A stretch of DNA of 64,000 nt from Stercorarius parasiticus (lineage: Eukaryota; Chordata; Aves; Charadriiformes; Stercorariidae), in contig VWZL01000815.1 in assembly GCA_013396915.1 (NCBI GenBank), positions 157,310 through 221,309 of the forward strand. The letters are read 5' to 3'. The notes beneath the pieces are model-generated. The model did not search any database, was not told the origin of the DNA, and saw nothing but the letters and a program-made list of their open reading frames with translations. Positions within the stretch are counted from its first letter, which is position 1; each line of letters starts with the position of its first letter. The translations under genes were made by a program, and so were the position numbers. Shown in pieces: positions 47,101-59,284 of this stretch.

Positions 47101-50100
47101 TCTGATTTCGTGTCCTTCTCCCTTTTCCCTGCCCTCGGCCACACTGCAAGCGGTGGCTCCTGTCCCAGACACACGCCGTGGGGATGTGGCTAACAGCTTA
47201 TATGAGACCTGAGAGTAGCTGGAGAGAAATGTCATGTTTTTGGGGTTGCTTTCTTTAATAACGAGCTTGGGACATGCTGTCTTGCTGCCTCAGATGTGGC
47301 CATGGGTGGGAGGTGACGGATGCTGGATACACAAGCCAGGGAGGGAGGAAACCCCCGCCATTCCTCCGAGGCATTTAGATGCCTAATTTGGTGTTTAGAT
47401 GCCCTGATTGCTTTGATGCAGGAGGCAGTGAAATGTCCCCGGGATATGGGCCTCGGGGGTTCTCGGCCCCACGTGGGCGATGACGGATCTCGCAGAAACG
47501 TAGGGAGGACGCGCTGCAGGAGTTTCATCTCCACTGGGGTGCAGAAGAAGGCACAAGAGGCTTATTAGGCACAGGAAGAGCACAAGGGATTTATTTCCTC
47601 CCAGGGGCATCTTTAGGATGAGGCTTCTGCAATAAGAGCCAACAGCCTTCGACCAGTAAAACAGAAGAAATCCAGGACCAGGGCCTTGAGTTTGGCTCTC
47701 CTGGTGTCTGCAGCCTGTCCTCTGGGTTTGAGAGTGTCTTGTCCCCATCTGCCTGAAGGATCTGAGTATCCCTGAGCTAAAAGGATTTGAGAAGGAGGGG
47801 AGGCATCTCTCAAACAGGCAGGGACGCGAATGTATAGCTGGTGTAATCACATAAGCCTTCATTCTGTAGGAAACACAGCTGGGTAGACTGTTAGTAACAC
47901 GGAAGGGGATATTTGCAAGAGAAGTGAATGGCAGAGGGCAATGATGCACTAAGACAACAGAGTTTTCAGTGTTTATTTTACTTTTTTTCTTGAGCGTGAG
48001 GTTCAGGCGATGGGGAAGGCTGATTCTCGCATCTAATTTGTGCCGCTGACCTTAGCAGGGAGAAGCTGCCGCTCTGCGTTTCTCCTTGCAGCCCCCTGCC
48101 CTGCAATATCCGCGCTGCTGCCTTCGTCCCTGGCTGCCCCCGCAGCCGCCGCAGGGGTTTTCCGATGTTTCCCTCCGTCTCCCTTGCGGCTGTGGAGCAA
48201 ATTTGAGGGTTTATGGTGCAGCCTTCCTCCTGGCCCATCTGCAGGGAAACTCCAGCAACAAGAGTTTGTCTTAGAGCACAGCAGGGCTGGCCCGTGCGCT
48301 GCGATGGTTTTGGGGAAGCTGCTCTCCGCGGCAGCGCTGGGGTTGGTGCCCCCTTGTTTAGGTTTGCTGCTAGACTGTTCTCTGACTCCCTGCATGGAAA
48401 TCGAATCTGGGGACAGACCCGGTGGAAAAGCCGGCTGTAACAAGGCGCTCTCGGGGGAGAGGGCACACTGCTGACATCAGGCATGATGCAGACACAGCCA
48501 AAGCCCAGGCAATTACAGAGCAGCGAGGGGAATCCTCCTGCACCAGAGCTCCGATGGGGATGACTGAGGAGCTGAGTCACGGCTCCTCTGAGGGATGCTT
48601 TAATATTCAGTGAAAGGTGAGCAAGGATATGATACGGGCCCTCTAATTGCCATTGAAAATACGGTGTTACCACGGACAGGCATTAACCCTGCTGTCCTTG
48701 TTGAGCGGGAGTTTGCAGAAGTGGCTTCCCCGCTCTGTTCTCGGAGATGGTCCAAATAAGATGCAGGAGTCAGAAGGGAGCAGAATGCATCCCAGCAAGC
48801 CTCTGTTCTGCAACGCAACAAGAAAACCTCGGAATTTGGGGCTCCTGAGCCATAGTCAATCACTGGGGTCAGGTTATTGCAGCTGGGGAGGGAACTGGGT
48901 GATGGGAGCTGATCTGTCTGACTTCTGCTTCAGGCACCAGCCCGAGCTATGGCAGTGGTGGGTACCCAGGGGACACGGAGATGCTCACGACCTTCAGCTG
49001 GGATGACAGGAATGTGCGCAGAGTGTTCATCAGGAAGGTAAGGGGCAAGTCCCTCCCGGCTCAGCCTTCCCCTGGGAAGGCAGGAGAGCAGCTCTGAGCC
49101 CTCGGAGGGACCTGGTTTGGTGGCTTCCCCGGGCTGGGTGGGAGGCAGAGACTCTGCGGGTCGCCCATGGGCTGCCTCTCATTGCAGGTTTATGCCATCC
49201 TGATGGTCCAGCTCTTGGTCACTGTCGTTATTGTGGCTTTCTTCACCTTCTGGTAGGTCTCTTACGTAGCAGTAATGCTAGCTTTGTCCTGTGTCTGACC
49301 TGCTCCTGAATTACCTGTTACTTGGGGGGGTGTTGTCTGTTATGGAGACACCTGAATTTTTTTCCCATGTGCTCCAATAGAAAAGCAAAAGTGAGGGAAC
49401 CCTGAGAGGTCCCTCAGTACTTCTGTGACCTTTCCCGCATGCCCTCTGGATGGGGCATCGTGTGTTCTGGGTGCCATCCCCAGCCAGGAGGTCTGGGCTG
49501 CTCACCCTTGAGTATTAACTGCCGTATTTTCCCTTTGGGAGTTATGAAGACCGTCAGATCCCAGCCGGCCTCGGCGGCAGGGACCGCGTTACTTCCCCTG
49601 CAGAAGCAGATGCCCCACGCTCGAGCCGCGGCTGTCTCCAGCTTGGATGACTGGGCGTTTTGGGCATGTGCAGCTCATGTTGCCTCCAGAATAAATAATG
49701 AATCACTGTCAGCCCGAGGATTTCAGCTCTTTATTTGCCTCTCAGAGAAGGCAACGGCTGTTCCCCGAGCGAGCCTGGCTGTGTAATTGATAACAGCGGG
49801 GCTGTCCTTCCGACTTGACAGGTTGAATTTCTTTCCAGTTGGTCAGTCTGCTGGATATTCAGCCATGGCTTTTTTTCACATACCCTGTGCTGCATCACCC
49901 CACACGTTTAATTTAGCAGCAACCTGTGAAGTGATCGGCTTTTTTTACGCTTTCTGCTCAGCATCCCTTTTCTCTGTCTTGCAGCGAGCCGGTCAAGGGG
50001 TACATTCAGACGCACTCTGCCTGGTATTGGGCTTCCTAGTGAGTATCTCTGTCTTCTCCTATGGCCATGTATGCTCCAAACAGCTCTGGATGTGGCGGTG

Positions 50101-53100
50101 GCGACACGGAGACATCTTTCAAACACTTTTCTATCTTGCATGTGTGCAGGGGGAGCTGGGGAAATTAATGGATAACTCTGAGGTGAGAAGATAAAAAAAT
50201 CTCACCCAAATGAATCAGAGACATGAGAGATGCTGGATACCTCCAAATATTTCCAAAAAGCAGGCTTGCCTGCTCTACAAAACAGACTTAAAGTAAATAC
50301 ATGAGTATTGCTTGCAGAGAAAACCAGGTAAAACTGGGGCGCTTCCAGGAAAACAGTGCAGAAACCCAGATATGAGACCTGAAAGGGTGCCTGGGGCACC
50401 TTAGAGGCTGAGTTTTGGGTTTGTCCCCTTGAAAGCAAGGAGATTGCCTGGGTTTACATTGCACGCCTTGATATGCGATGCCCAGATGAAGAAGGGAGCA
50501 GGCAATGTTACGGGGAGAGGGGGGGATGCATTTGGAGGGATGAGGATGTTTGTGGGGCTGTCGTGCCTGTGTCTTCATCACGGAGCCTCTCTCAGTGCCT
50601 GGAATTTGGGAGGCCATTCATTAGTCATGCCTGGTCCGAAAGGTCAGCTTGGAGGTAGCGTAGGCTGCGCTTCCATGCGTTAGTTTATTTGCAGTTGTGT
50701 TGGTTTCCTGGATGCCGTGTGTGTTAGTGCTGCTAATTAAGCAGGCAGAGTGTGCGATGCAATTGTCTGTGAACAAGGCTCTGTGAACTTGGCTTTAATT
50801 AGTTCACACCCAAATCATGAAATGTGTCCAGGTCCGGAGATGAGACACCAGCTTATATAACTTAGAAAAAACCACCCCAAAATAGCAGTAATAGAAGGGA
50901 ACTGGCATCAGCCTGCCTCTTTGACCTTGGAGGAAAATAATCTTGGCCAGTTGGCAGATGAGAAGCAGCGTTGCCTCGTAGGGAGAGAAGACCAAGCTCT
51001 GCTCAGGTCTATGCTTTGACCTTTGGGTTCATCTCCTGTTGCTTACTGGACAGTTAGAATTTATCTCTTTCAGTGGGAGCAAACCCATCCTGGGCCAGCT
51101 GGGGGTAGGCTCTGTACTGGAGGGACTTAAATTTTGTCTGTCCCCTCGCCTCCCAGTGGGCCAACCCTGCCCTCCATCCCGGTGTCTCCAAGTGCCTGTC
51201 CTGGTCTGGGTCTGGGTCTTTCATACACAGAGACCCAACGCTCTCCACATCTCTGTAAAGAAGTGGGTGCCCTGGGTGTCTTCCTACTGCTGGGGTGATG
51301 GCTCAGAGGGAATTCAGCAAGAGCAGATGTGCAACCAGGGATGCAAAGGAGAGGGACAACTGCAGTGGCTCACTCTGCTCCCTGCGTGCTTTCTCTCCAT
51401 CTATTCAGCCGTGTCCACTCCAGCTTTCCTGGTTTCCCTGTGGGAGAGCAATGCTCAGGTTTATCTCTGGTGCATTTATCATGGCCCGTGGGTTTTGCCG
51501 TCATGTTCATTTATTAGACCTAAGGTGAGTGGCTATCGTGCAGCCATCGGCATGCTTGGAAGCTGCTTTTCCCCCCAGGGCGCTGGGTGAAAGCAGGTTC
51601 CCACTGTGCCATAACCCATCAGCACTGTGGAAAAACACCCGGCTGTGTGACAGCCAGAGCAGAGGGAGACCATCCCTCAGCTGCTGGATTTTTTAGCTTT
51701 GCTGAAGGGTCAAGTCATGTGAGATAAATAACTCTCCTGTGATCTGCGGACAGCTTGTGCAACAGCATTTTAGGCTTGGGTTTGTGAGCTTCACCGACCT
51801 TAGAGGATCCTTCTGCTGTTGAACTCTTCCTCGAGCGCTGGGGCAGCAACATGGGACCAGTTCCCTTCTCTGACCCAGACCTTCCCTCTGGCCTTAGGCT
51901 ACCAGTCCTGTGAGTCCTGGTTTAAGTGCTGCTGAAATCCCAGCAGGATGCCTTGATCCCACCAAGCCGGGAAGTGCCTGGAGATGAGGGGCAAAGTCTG
52001 GCCACCTCTGTACGAGCAATTTACACACTGCTGAGGTGTCCACAACAAACGTGTCTGGGTGCTCCATCTATCCTGGACCCGAATGCTCCCCTTGCTCTGC
52101 TCTAAAACCTCCCTTCAGGCTTTTCGGGGCTGGTTGTGCTGTCCCACCTTGGACCGGCACAAGCAAAGAAGGCAGCTGGGGCAGAAAACTGCTTCAGTGA
52201 GATGTAGTTATGGCCGTGCTTCCCACCCAGCCTCAACTCCTGGCACGGTGCTTGCACTTTAAACAGCAGAGCACTGGAACTTGTCAGCATCAACACATAA
52301 TGCTCAGTTTTTCCTCCCTAAACTGCTTTTTCTTTCCTTTGCAGTGCTGTTTTCTTTGTGACCTACTTGATTCTTGCTTGCTGCTCTGGACCCAGGTAAA
52401 ATATTTTCTTTTTAGATTTGAAACAGCCGTGTGAAACGAAGGATGAATGTTTTTCCTCTTGTTTCAAGCATGACCAACAAAGTCGTGGAGATGGGATGGG
52501 GTCACGCTGGCACAGCGATGAGGGGCCCGAGGTGGCAGCTGTATTTTCAGGCCTGATGCAGTTGTGGGTTGCTGCAACACAGCGTTAAAAGCTGAGGTAA
52601 AATTGCAACTGGAAAGCAAGCTATGTTGCAGCAAAAATTGCATTGCTGCATAGCTACAAATTCTCATTGTTAAATACTGCGGAGGACGGTCGTCTTTGCT
52701 CCCAGTGGAGCAGGGCACTGCTGGCTGCTTTGCTGGAATATCGCGGGGACGACTGCGCTCTTGGTCTAGGAGCACCCCAAATGCTCCCTCATTCCCAGCA
52801 GGGTGACTGTCCCCTTGCACCACCCCTGCCATTTACTGCACAGGCCATTAATTATACGGCACGTCTTGGGCAACCTGTTGTAAGCGCTGCTAACTACCTC
52901 TGCATGGCAGGGCTGACCAGCCCCTCTTTCTTCACTTGCAGGAGGTATTTCCCATGGAATCTGATCCTGCTGAGCATCTTTGTAAGTAGCACATCTGGAC
53001 AGCATCTGCCCTGCCCCTGCAACCAGAGTGGGTTTCAGAATGGCTCCAGGCAGGAATTTCATCCTCTAATTGCCCTGCACTTGGGCCGAGGAGCTGTAAT

Positions 53101-56100
53101 TGAACTAGAAGGTGACAAGAAGGAAAGAAGCTGGGGGGGGGGCGGGGAAGGCAAGCTTGTGGAGGCTGGGGTAGGGTGCTGGAGTCCTGTGCCAAAGGGG
53201 GAGAGGGATGGAGAAGGTGGGACTGCTTTCAGGGTGGTGGCTGCCCTCAATTTAACCTGCCCTGTGGATATTAATCACTGGAGGATTAGAAACTATGCAA
53301 AAATTGCTTCTCTTGAGCATCCATTTAAGAGGCTTCACTGCCCTTGTCATCATCACTGTAACTGAAATGTTTTATCTGTTGTGTGTCTCCCCTGGGACAT
53401 GAATGCAGGAGTAATGTGGTTTTCTTTCCCTCGCAGACGCTCTCCATGGCTTATCTCACTGGGATGCTCTCCAGGTAGGTTGAGCATGTGGACTCTGGAG
53501 GTTTTCTGTTCCTATGTCCTCTGTCTTCCTGCAAAAAAAACTTCCCTACTTCTGAAATATATGGGCCACTTGATCTCTTCGGAGCTCTTCCTGTAGCCAC
53601 AAAAAGCCTGGCCTTCCCTTTTAAAACCACTTTTTAAAGAAGCTCCCCAAGACCTCTGGTGGCATCCCCTTCTCTGTCCCAGCTGGGGTGCCACAGGGCA
53701 GTTCCTGGCTAAGCTAAATCCAATAGGAGAGCGTTGGAGAGCCAGGGACAAGGCAGTGCCGGCACGACGGGCTATAGGGGACTGCCATATACTATGATAT
53801 CACCTTTTCCACCAAGCAGCACTCTAGCAGATGGGGCTGGAGTGAGACAAGTTTTTTCCAGCAGTTTCGTGGGTTTTTTGCAGTCTACAGCCTCCTCCCT
53901 TTTGCTTGTGTTTTTACTGTTACAGTCTGCTCACAGGATCAGCCCCGGTTCACGTGGGTTCCTGGTGATGAGGCAGATGAGCCAGTGGGTGTTGATGGGT
54001 GCGTGCTGGGGACAAAGAAAGTAGTGGCTTCAGCAACTCGGGGAACATACCAGCGATATGACTCTCAAATCAAACGGAAGGGGAGAATGGGGACTGGCCT
54101 TTCTTAGGGCTGAGCCTGGTGCTGCAATCAAAATCAGTAGTCAGACTGAATTATAAGCGAAGCCTGCAGTCTCTGTACAAATCCCTCCTTCCCTCCAATT
54201 TTCCAGGACCCAAACCCCTGTTACGAGCACATCAGGAGTGTGCTGCAGCTTTCTGATTTCTCATTGTGCTGCAATGACATTTGCCATTCTATGTTTATTA
54301 CCTCCCGGTTTGAATCCTCCTCCTCCTCCATCTGTCCGTGGACAGAGAGGTTTTTATAGTAAGTCCTCATCTTAGCTGCTCGTGAGCTCCCAGGAGGCAT
54401 AGACGTGGCTTCCTGCCTACCCTCTTCTATTTAAAGCAGGAGGAAAACCCACCTAGTCTTTTTTAGTGTTTTCTATCCTTCCCTTTTTACATTAAGGGGG
54501 GGACATTGATAATTTCAGTGCCATTTGTTCCCCCAGGACTCATGCTTTCCCTGTACACCTCTGCTAAGTTTCCGCCTGTCTTAATCCCTTCTTCCACGTG
54601 TCCCTGTGGGAAACGCTGAGATAGTGGTTTTGTTGTTAATTTTGCAGTTACTACGACACCAAGTCAGTCCTGCTGTGTCTGGGGATCACAGCCCTGGTGT
54701 GTCTGTCTGTCACCATCTTCAGCTTCCAGACCAAGGTGAGTCTGTGGTGGTCAGTCCCTCTGGGAGAGGCATCTCCCAGGGGCAGGACGCAGGGGCAGGC
54801 AGTGCTGGGGGCGAGGTGTGAAGCGGCAGGTCTGTAGGGCTCTGGATACAGGAGCGACTTGCAGGATGCTGGGGTGTAAAATGGAGGTTACAGGAAGATT
54901 AGGACAGATGCTGGGGTGAGGGATGAGTCAGGGGTATAGATGGGGCTGGAAGATGCTGTGGCGGTAAGGTGGGGTTTTTTTGGAGGATTATGCTGTGGGG
55001 TACAGAAGGGCACTGGCACAAAGGTGTAGAATGAGCTTTTGGATTTCAGGTATGTGATGGGTACTGAGTTCTTGCCCATGGCAATAAAGGGGCTATGGTA
55101 AGTGTTTGGCTCTGTGTGCCACACAGGTGGGTGGTGGGCTATAAGATGCCCAACAGATGAAGCAATAGCCGTTTAACAGCAAGACGGGTGTGCTGCTGGA
55201 GAGTCCCTCGCTGTGGGCACGGGGAGGTTTGGCTTCCCTTGCTGCCTCCCATTCCAACACGCTGCACTTGTAACATGATGTTCCTTACCTCCACAGTTTG
55301 ACTTCACCTCTTACCAGGGCGTCCTCTTCGTGATGCTCATGGTTCTCTTCTTTGGTGGCATCATCCTGGCTGTGACGCTGCCCTACGAACATGTGAGTAA
55401 AGACCTGCACCCCTCCTTCCTTGCCCAGTGCCACCAGTCCTGGTGCAAGGCTGGGAGCTGATCAGCCTAAAGCGGTGTGTGTCCCGGTGGTGTCCCAGCC
55501 TGAATCTCTGAAAATGTGCAGAAACACCGACAGAAAGAATAGGCAAGACCAGGTGGCTGTTGCCTGGTAGTTCTACAATCAGATATCGGGTTGTAGGACA
55601 GCTCTGGCCTGGGGCTTGAGGAAGTTTGCTTCTGTTCCTGGAGCTGTGTAGTGACCCCACAGCAGGACACATCACCTGCTTGTGCCTCGGTTTTCCCCCC
55701 CAGTAAAACCAGGGTGGTGAGCACATTAAAGCACTGGCTTGCTCCATATATAACAGGGCTCTTGCCCCAGATTCAGGGCTGGACTTGGACTCTGGACAAG
55801 TGGGGTGCCTGTCTGGCCAGACCTGGCCGTACTCACACCAACACCAGGCACCGTCCTGCAGTGTTTAAATCTTGGGGCTCAAATTTCTCAGAAATAAGCA
55901 CCTCTGGAGGGTGATTCAGACCCCAGGGACAAGTCCCGATTATGAGTGACCACCTTATCGCTCCTCCAACCGCTGCCAGCCCCTCTTGCATGGGTTCATC
56001 CTCTTCCCTTGGCCTCCCTGGTCAAATCTGGCATGGGCTGTGCCCATCTGAAATCTTGGAGCAGCTTGTGACCACACCTGATAGAGGGTTTGGCGTGGCA

Positions 56101-59100
56101 GCACGGAGTGTCTGGTCTCCATCCAAGAGTGTCTCATTAGCTGAGTTGTCATTCAAGTAAGAGCCTGACAGACCCTAGGAGATGCTGATGAAAGAAGGAA
56201 GTGTGTGGGGCCGTGCAGCCACCATTAATCACCCTGAACGCCTGCTCATGCTGGAGATGGAGGCACCCGGCTTTGATCATGGCAGCCTTTAAGTGACCTC
56301 CAAACCCTTCACATCTTACCTGGCTTCTCTGGGAACCTGAGTCATACTTTAAGGGCCAGACCTGCAGGGATTACTCCCACTGGTACTAGCCCTGGAGTTG
56401 GTCAAATGGACAAATGCACAGGCCGGTGTTTCCCAAACCAGGAGCTTGGGTTTTTTGGATGTCTTGGCTTGAGATCCACCTCTCCCTCCTGCAAAACTGA
56501 GGGTAAAGCAGTTTGTAGTGCCAAGCCACTGCCATTAAACTGTTGAGACAACTGCTCTTTATCTTGAAGCTTGTCAAGATAAGCATAGCCTGAGGCAGCT
56601 TGTAATGAGCTTGTCTATCTGGGGAGGCAGGCTGCGATCTCTGGGTCGAATCAGCTCTCCATGTGGGCACCTTCTGCTGGAATATAGGCAACTTCTCCAT
56701 TAGCGCTGTGTGCTGTTGTGTCACAGCAAGCAGGGGTTGAGGTTTGGTCTTAATTCCAGTGAATTTCCTGCTGTGACTCCAGCAGATGAGCACATTGAAG
56801 TTATGCTTGTTAACTAAAGCTCGTTCTGGCCCTTAGAAGCATTTGGTGTTTCTTCCAGCGGGATCAGCCTAGTCTGGGTAAATAAACACCTAAGGCTGCT
56901 GCAAAATGTGTTCCCATCAACGTAGTGCTAAGAGATTTCCACAGAGACAGCAGTTGTGGTGAAGTAGGTGATTCGGAAACACAAGTACCTGATTTAGGAG
57001 CTTATAAGCCAAGTAGACACAAAGGCCACAGTGAGAGGGGAAACTGAGTCACGGTGACCTGTTCTTTGCTGTGAAAAGCTCAACAACAGAAACTGCATTG
57101 GAGCTGGAAATGGTGCAAGTGTAGACTGGGCTATTAGAGCACTTCCCCTAACTTGTGTCCTTCACATGAGAGTTAAGCCCTTCTGTGTCAAGTCCTTATT
57201 AACCAGTTTTCTCCCAGGCACTATCTGACAGATTTGTTTCCTTTAGGTCCCTTGGCTCCACGCGATTTACGCTCTGCTTGGTGCCATTATCTTTACCATG
57301 GTAAGTGGGTGCTGGTCATGGGGCCTGGGAACGTGCTGGCAGGAAAAATAATCAAGGAGTAAATGCTTTAGTCTTGAAGAGTGTTTGGGGAAGAGAAAAG
57401 AGCGAGTGGCAGGATTGCAGAGCGCTCCACATTCTCAAATGGCTCATGAATAGCAATTATCGCAGTGACCTCAGCCTTGTTCCAAGAAGGTGGTGGTGTA
57501 CGTGACAGTGCTGGTGCAGAGCACGGTGAGACTGGCAAACCCAAGCCGTATGTGCAATACTAGGTGTGAACAGCAGAAAGTATTGTAGGGACAGGGCAAA
57601 AAGGCATCTCTGGAGTGGGAAAAGCAGAAATTAAGCTTTGGCACAGCAGTGGGACCTGGTCTGCAGGGCTCAACGGGCTGAAATGAGGCTGCAGAAGTGA
57701 GCAAAGTCAAGTCGGGGCCAGTTGAGTGGGAGCGGGCCAAGGACTGGGGATGTGTTTGGCTAACAGAGGCACAGAAAGTGTGAGAGGCCACGGTTTGGGA
57801 TTAAGGGGCATTAGGAAGGTTCATTGCAGTAGGAAAAGCCCTGAAGCTGGGCAACTCCTCCAAGGAAAGTTGAAAAGGCTTGGTTCATTCCTTCGCCTGC
57901 TCCCCCGCGGTCCCTCCTGCGAGCCTCTTCCCAGAGCAAGTCCCGGCAGTACCGTGCTTGCCATTCAGGTGTGGGAGTTGTCTGGGAAGATGCTTGGCGT
58001 TACCCCGGTGGGGGTCAGGCGGAGGGCTGCCTTGGGGTTCAAGGCGGTGCCCATTGGGCATGTTGTGAATAAGAACAGTTGAGCAATTTCATTTATTATC
58101 TATAATAAAGTCATTTCAAGTGAGCTCGGGTATTTCTTCTGTGATTCATGATTAAAGACTGCTCGGTAAAATACAAATAGGCTAAACATCTTATAATTAC
58201 CCCATAAACTTCAGTCAGAACCTCAGCTGGTGGAGTCGATTGTGCCAGGCTTGTCAGCTCAGCCCGACTATGTCTGGGGAGGGCTGAGGTGGCAGCTGAC
58301 CCCAGGCGATGGCAAAGGTGCCCTGCCAATCCGGAAGAGGTCCACACCAAGGTGTCTGTTGCGGGCTAGGTTAATAGAGGGAGTAAAGGTGAGATGGGAG
58401 AAGATATTGAGCTTGAAGTCATGCAACTAGGCACTGGTTTTCTGGCAGCTGGGCCACTAGCCTGCCTTGTAGCCCATGTTTGGTCCTGTGAGCACTGTGT
58501 CCCTGCAAGCAGGCTGGGCAGCGGATGCTGACTGTGACGGCTCCACTGGTAAAATGTGCCCTGCACTCGCTGTGTTCGTACCTCAGAAAGGTGTTAACTC
58601 CCCTCTGGGTCTGCCTACCTCTGCTGGCAGCTCTGCAGACCCAGGTGCTGCCCAAGATCTGGGGTTTCTTGCTTTTTATTGCTCTGGTGTTGCTGCTGCT
58701 GTCATGTCACATCGGGTCCAGGTCACCTTGTTACCTGGCAGATGTTTCCAAACTGGGGGAAGTCTGGTAATAACAAGTTGTAGGGACTGGCCGAGGAGGA
58801 ACAGGGAGAACTGCCCCAGTGCTGGTGCTGGGACACATTTGGGATGGATGAAGGAAAGGGGAGCCTTGGGAAAAAGCATGAAGGAAGCAGGCCTGGAGTA
58901 ATGCGTTCAGGGTTTGACTATGAAGAATGAAATGAAGGAAAGAGAAAGTTGCAGCTTGTTCAGTGCATTGTTCTGAGCTTTTAAATTGCAGTTACAGCCC
59001 ATTAAAAAATGGCTATATTTTTGTTCTGGGTACAGTAAAGTAACTGAGAGAACTGCTGCCATTAGAGCACTTCTTGCCTCTCTCTGCCAAATGTCCATGT

Positions 59101-59284
59101 GACTGTCAATGGGTTTCCTCCTCTTTCCTCACAGTTCCTGGCATTTGATACCCAGATGCTGATGGGGAATCGTCGATACTCACTGAACCCAGAGGAATAC
59201 ATCTTTGGAGCCCTCAATATCTATCTGGACATCATCTACATCTTCTCCTTCTTCCTCCAGTTCTTTGGCTCCAGCCAGGAGTGA
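44144..59284 (+). CDS. FAIM2: Fas apoptotic inhibitory molecule 2 (LFG/TMBIM2), twelve coding exons
   Basis: Neuronal membrane protein of the BI-1/TMBIM family that protects cells from Fas-ligand-induced death. The twelve exons join to 936 nt, 311 aa (human 316). The N-terminal cytoplasmic part (1-100) is proline-rich, with a PPTY motif at 31-34 (WW-domain ligand type) and the conserved LHPSWAYVDP and TTFSWDDRNVRRVFIRK. Membrane helices lie at about 101-122, 135-155, 161-181, 189-210, 220-241, 246-266 and 288-307. The BI-1 family acidic pair is present: Asp267 in AFDTQ and Asp294 in NIYLDIIYIF. FGALNIYLDIIYIF and MGNRR match FAIM2 rather than GRINA or TMBIM1. The start MTQGK is identical to human. 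Human Asn191 lies in a glycosylation sequon (YYNTTS); here the segment is YYDTKS, so that sequon is missing. Confidence 0.98.
45739..45919 (+). CDS. FAIM2: FAIM2 exon 2, proline-rich N-terminus
   Basis: Acceptor TTGTACAG ends at 45738, donor CCCA/GTAAGT. Residues 6-65 include APPTYEEATAGEGMKSGAY and HPSWAYVDP. Confidence 0.97.
48934..49037 (+). CDS. FAIM2: FAIM2 exon 3
   Basis: Acceptor TGCTTCAG, donor AAG/GTAAGG. Residues 66-100, glycine/serine-rich, then TTFSWDDRNVRRVFIRK. Confidence 0.97.
49188..49252 (+). CDS. FAIM2: FAIM2 exon 4, first membrane helix
   Basis: Acceptor CATTGCAG, donor TG/GTAGGT. Residues 101-121 read VYAILMVQLLVTVVIVAFF and on to TF. Confidence 0.97.
49985..50038 (+). 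CDS. FAIM2: FAIM2 exon 5
   Basis: Acceptor CTTGCAG, donor TA/GTGAGT. Residues 122-139 read CEPVKGYIQTHSAWYWAS, then the first two bases of Tyr140. Confidence 0.95.
52345..52395 (+). CDS. FAIM2: FAIM2 exon 6, second membrane helix
   Basis: Acceptor CTTTGCAG, donor CAG/GTAAAA. Codes YAVFFVTYLILACCSGP plus part of Arg157. Confidence 0.96.
52942..52981 (+). CDS. FAIM2: FAIM2 exon 7 (40 nt)
   Basis: Acceptor ACTTGCAG, donor TTT/GTAAGT. Codes RRYFPWNLILLSIF. Confidence 0.96.
53437..53474 (+). CDS. FAIM2: FAIM2 exon 8 (38 nt)
   Basis: Acceptor CTCGCAG, donor CAG/GTAGGT. Codes TLSMAYLTGMLS, completing the third helix. Confidence 0.96.
54648..54735 (+). CDS. FAIM2: FAIM2 exon 9, fourth membrane helix
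   Basis: Acceptor TTTTGCAG, donor AAG/GTGAGT. Residues 183-212 start SYYDTKSVLLCLG; the human sequon position is Asp186 here. Confidence 0.97.
55297..55392 (+). CDS. FAIM2: FAIM2 exon 10, fifth membrane helix
   Basis: Acceptor CTCCACAG, donor CAT/GTGAGT. Residues 213-244 begin FDFTSYQGVLFVMLMV. Confidence 0.97.
57247..57300 (+). CDS. FAIM2: FAIM2 exon 11
   Basis: Acceptor TCCTTTAG, donor ATG/GTAAGT. Codes VPWLHAIYALLGAIIFTM, residues 245-262. Confidence 0.97.
59135..59284 (+). CDS. FAIM2: FAIM2 exon 12, C-terminus with acidic pair
   Basis: Acceptor CCTCACAG; TGA stop at 59282-59284. Residues 263-311 include FLAFDTQMLMGNRR and NIYLDIIYIFSFFLQFFG. Confidence 0.98.
   Translation, partial: FLAFDTQMLMGNRRYSLNPEEYIFGALNIYLDIIYIFSFFLQFFGSSQE

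Noticed and set aside
48040..48673. Overlapping open frames on both strands in FAIM2 intron 2
   Set aside because: Frames on both strands overlap without homology. The FAIM2 exons on either side join in frame across this intron.
53131..53147. G-rich run in FAIM2 intron 7, and a similar one near 29857-29873 in AQP2 intron 2, as regulatory G-quadruplexes
   Set aside because: Single homopolymeric G runs with one interruption are common in avian introns and show no placement near a splice site or promoter.
58100..58110. AATAAA inside FAIM2 intron 11 as an alternative transcript end
   Set aside because: A lone hexamer in an A/T-rich tract without supporting exon extension; the downstream terminal exon is intact.
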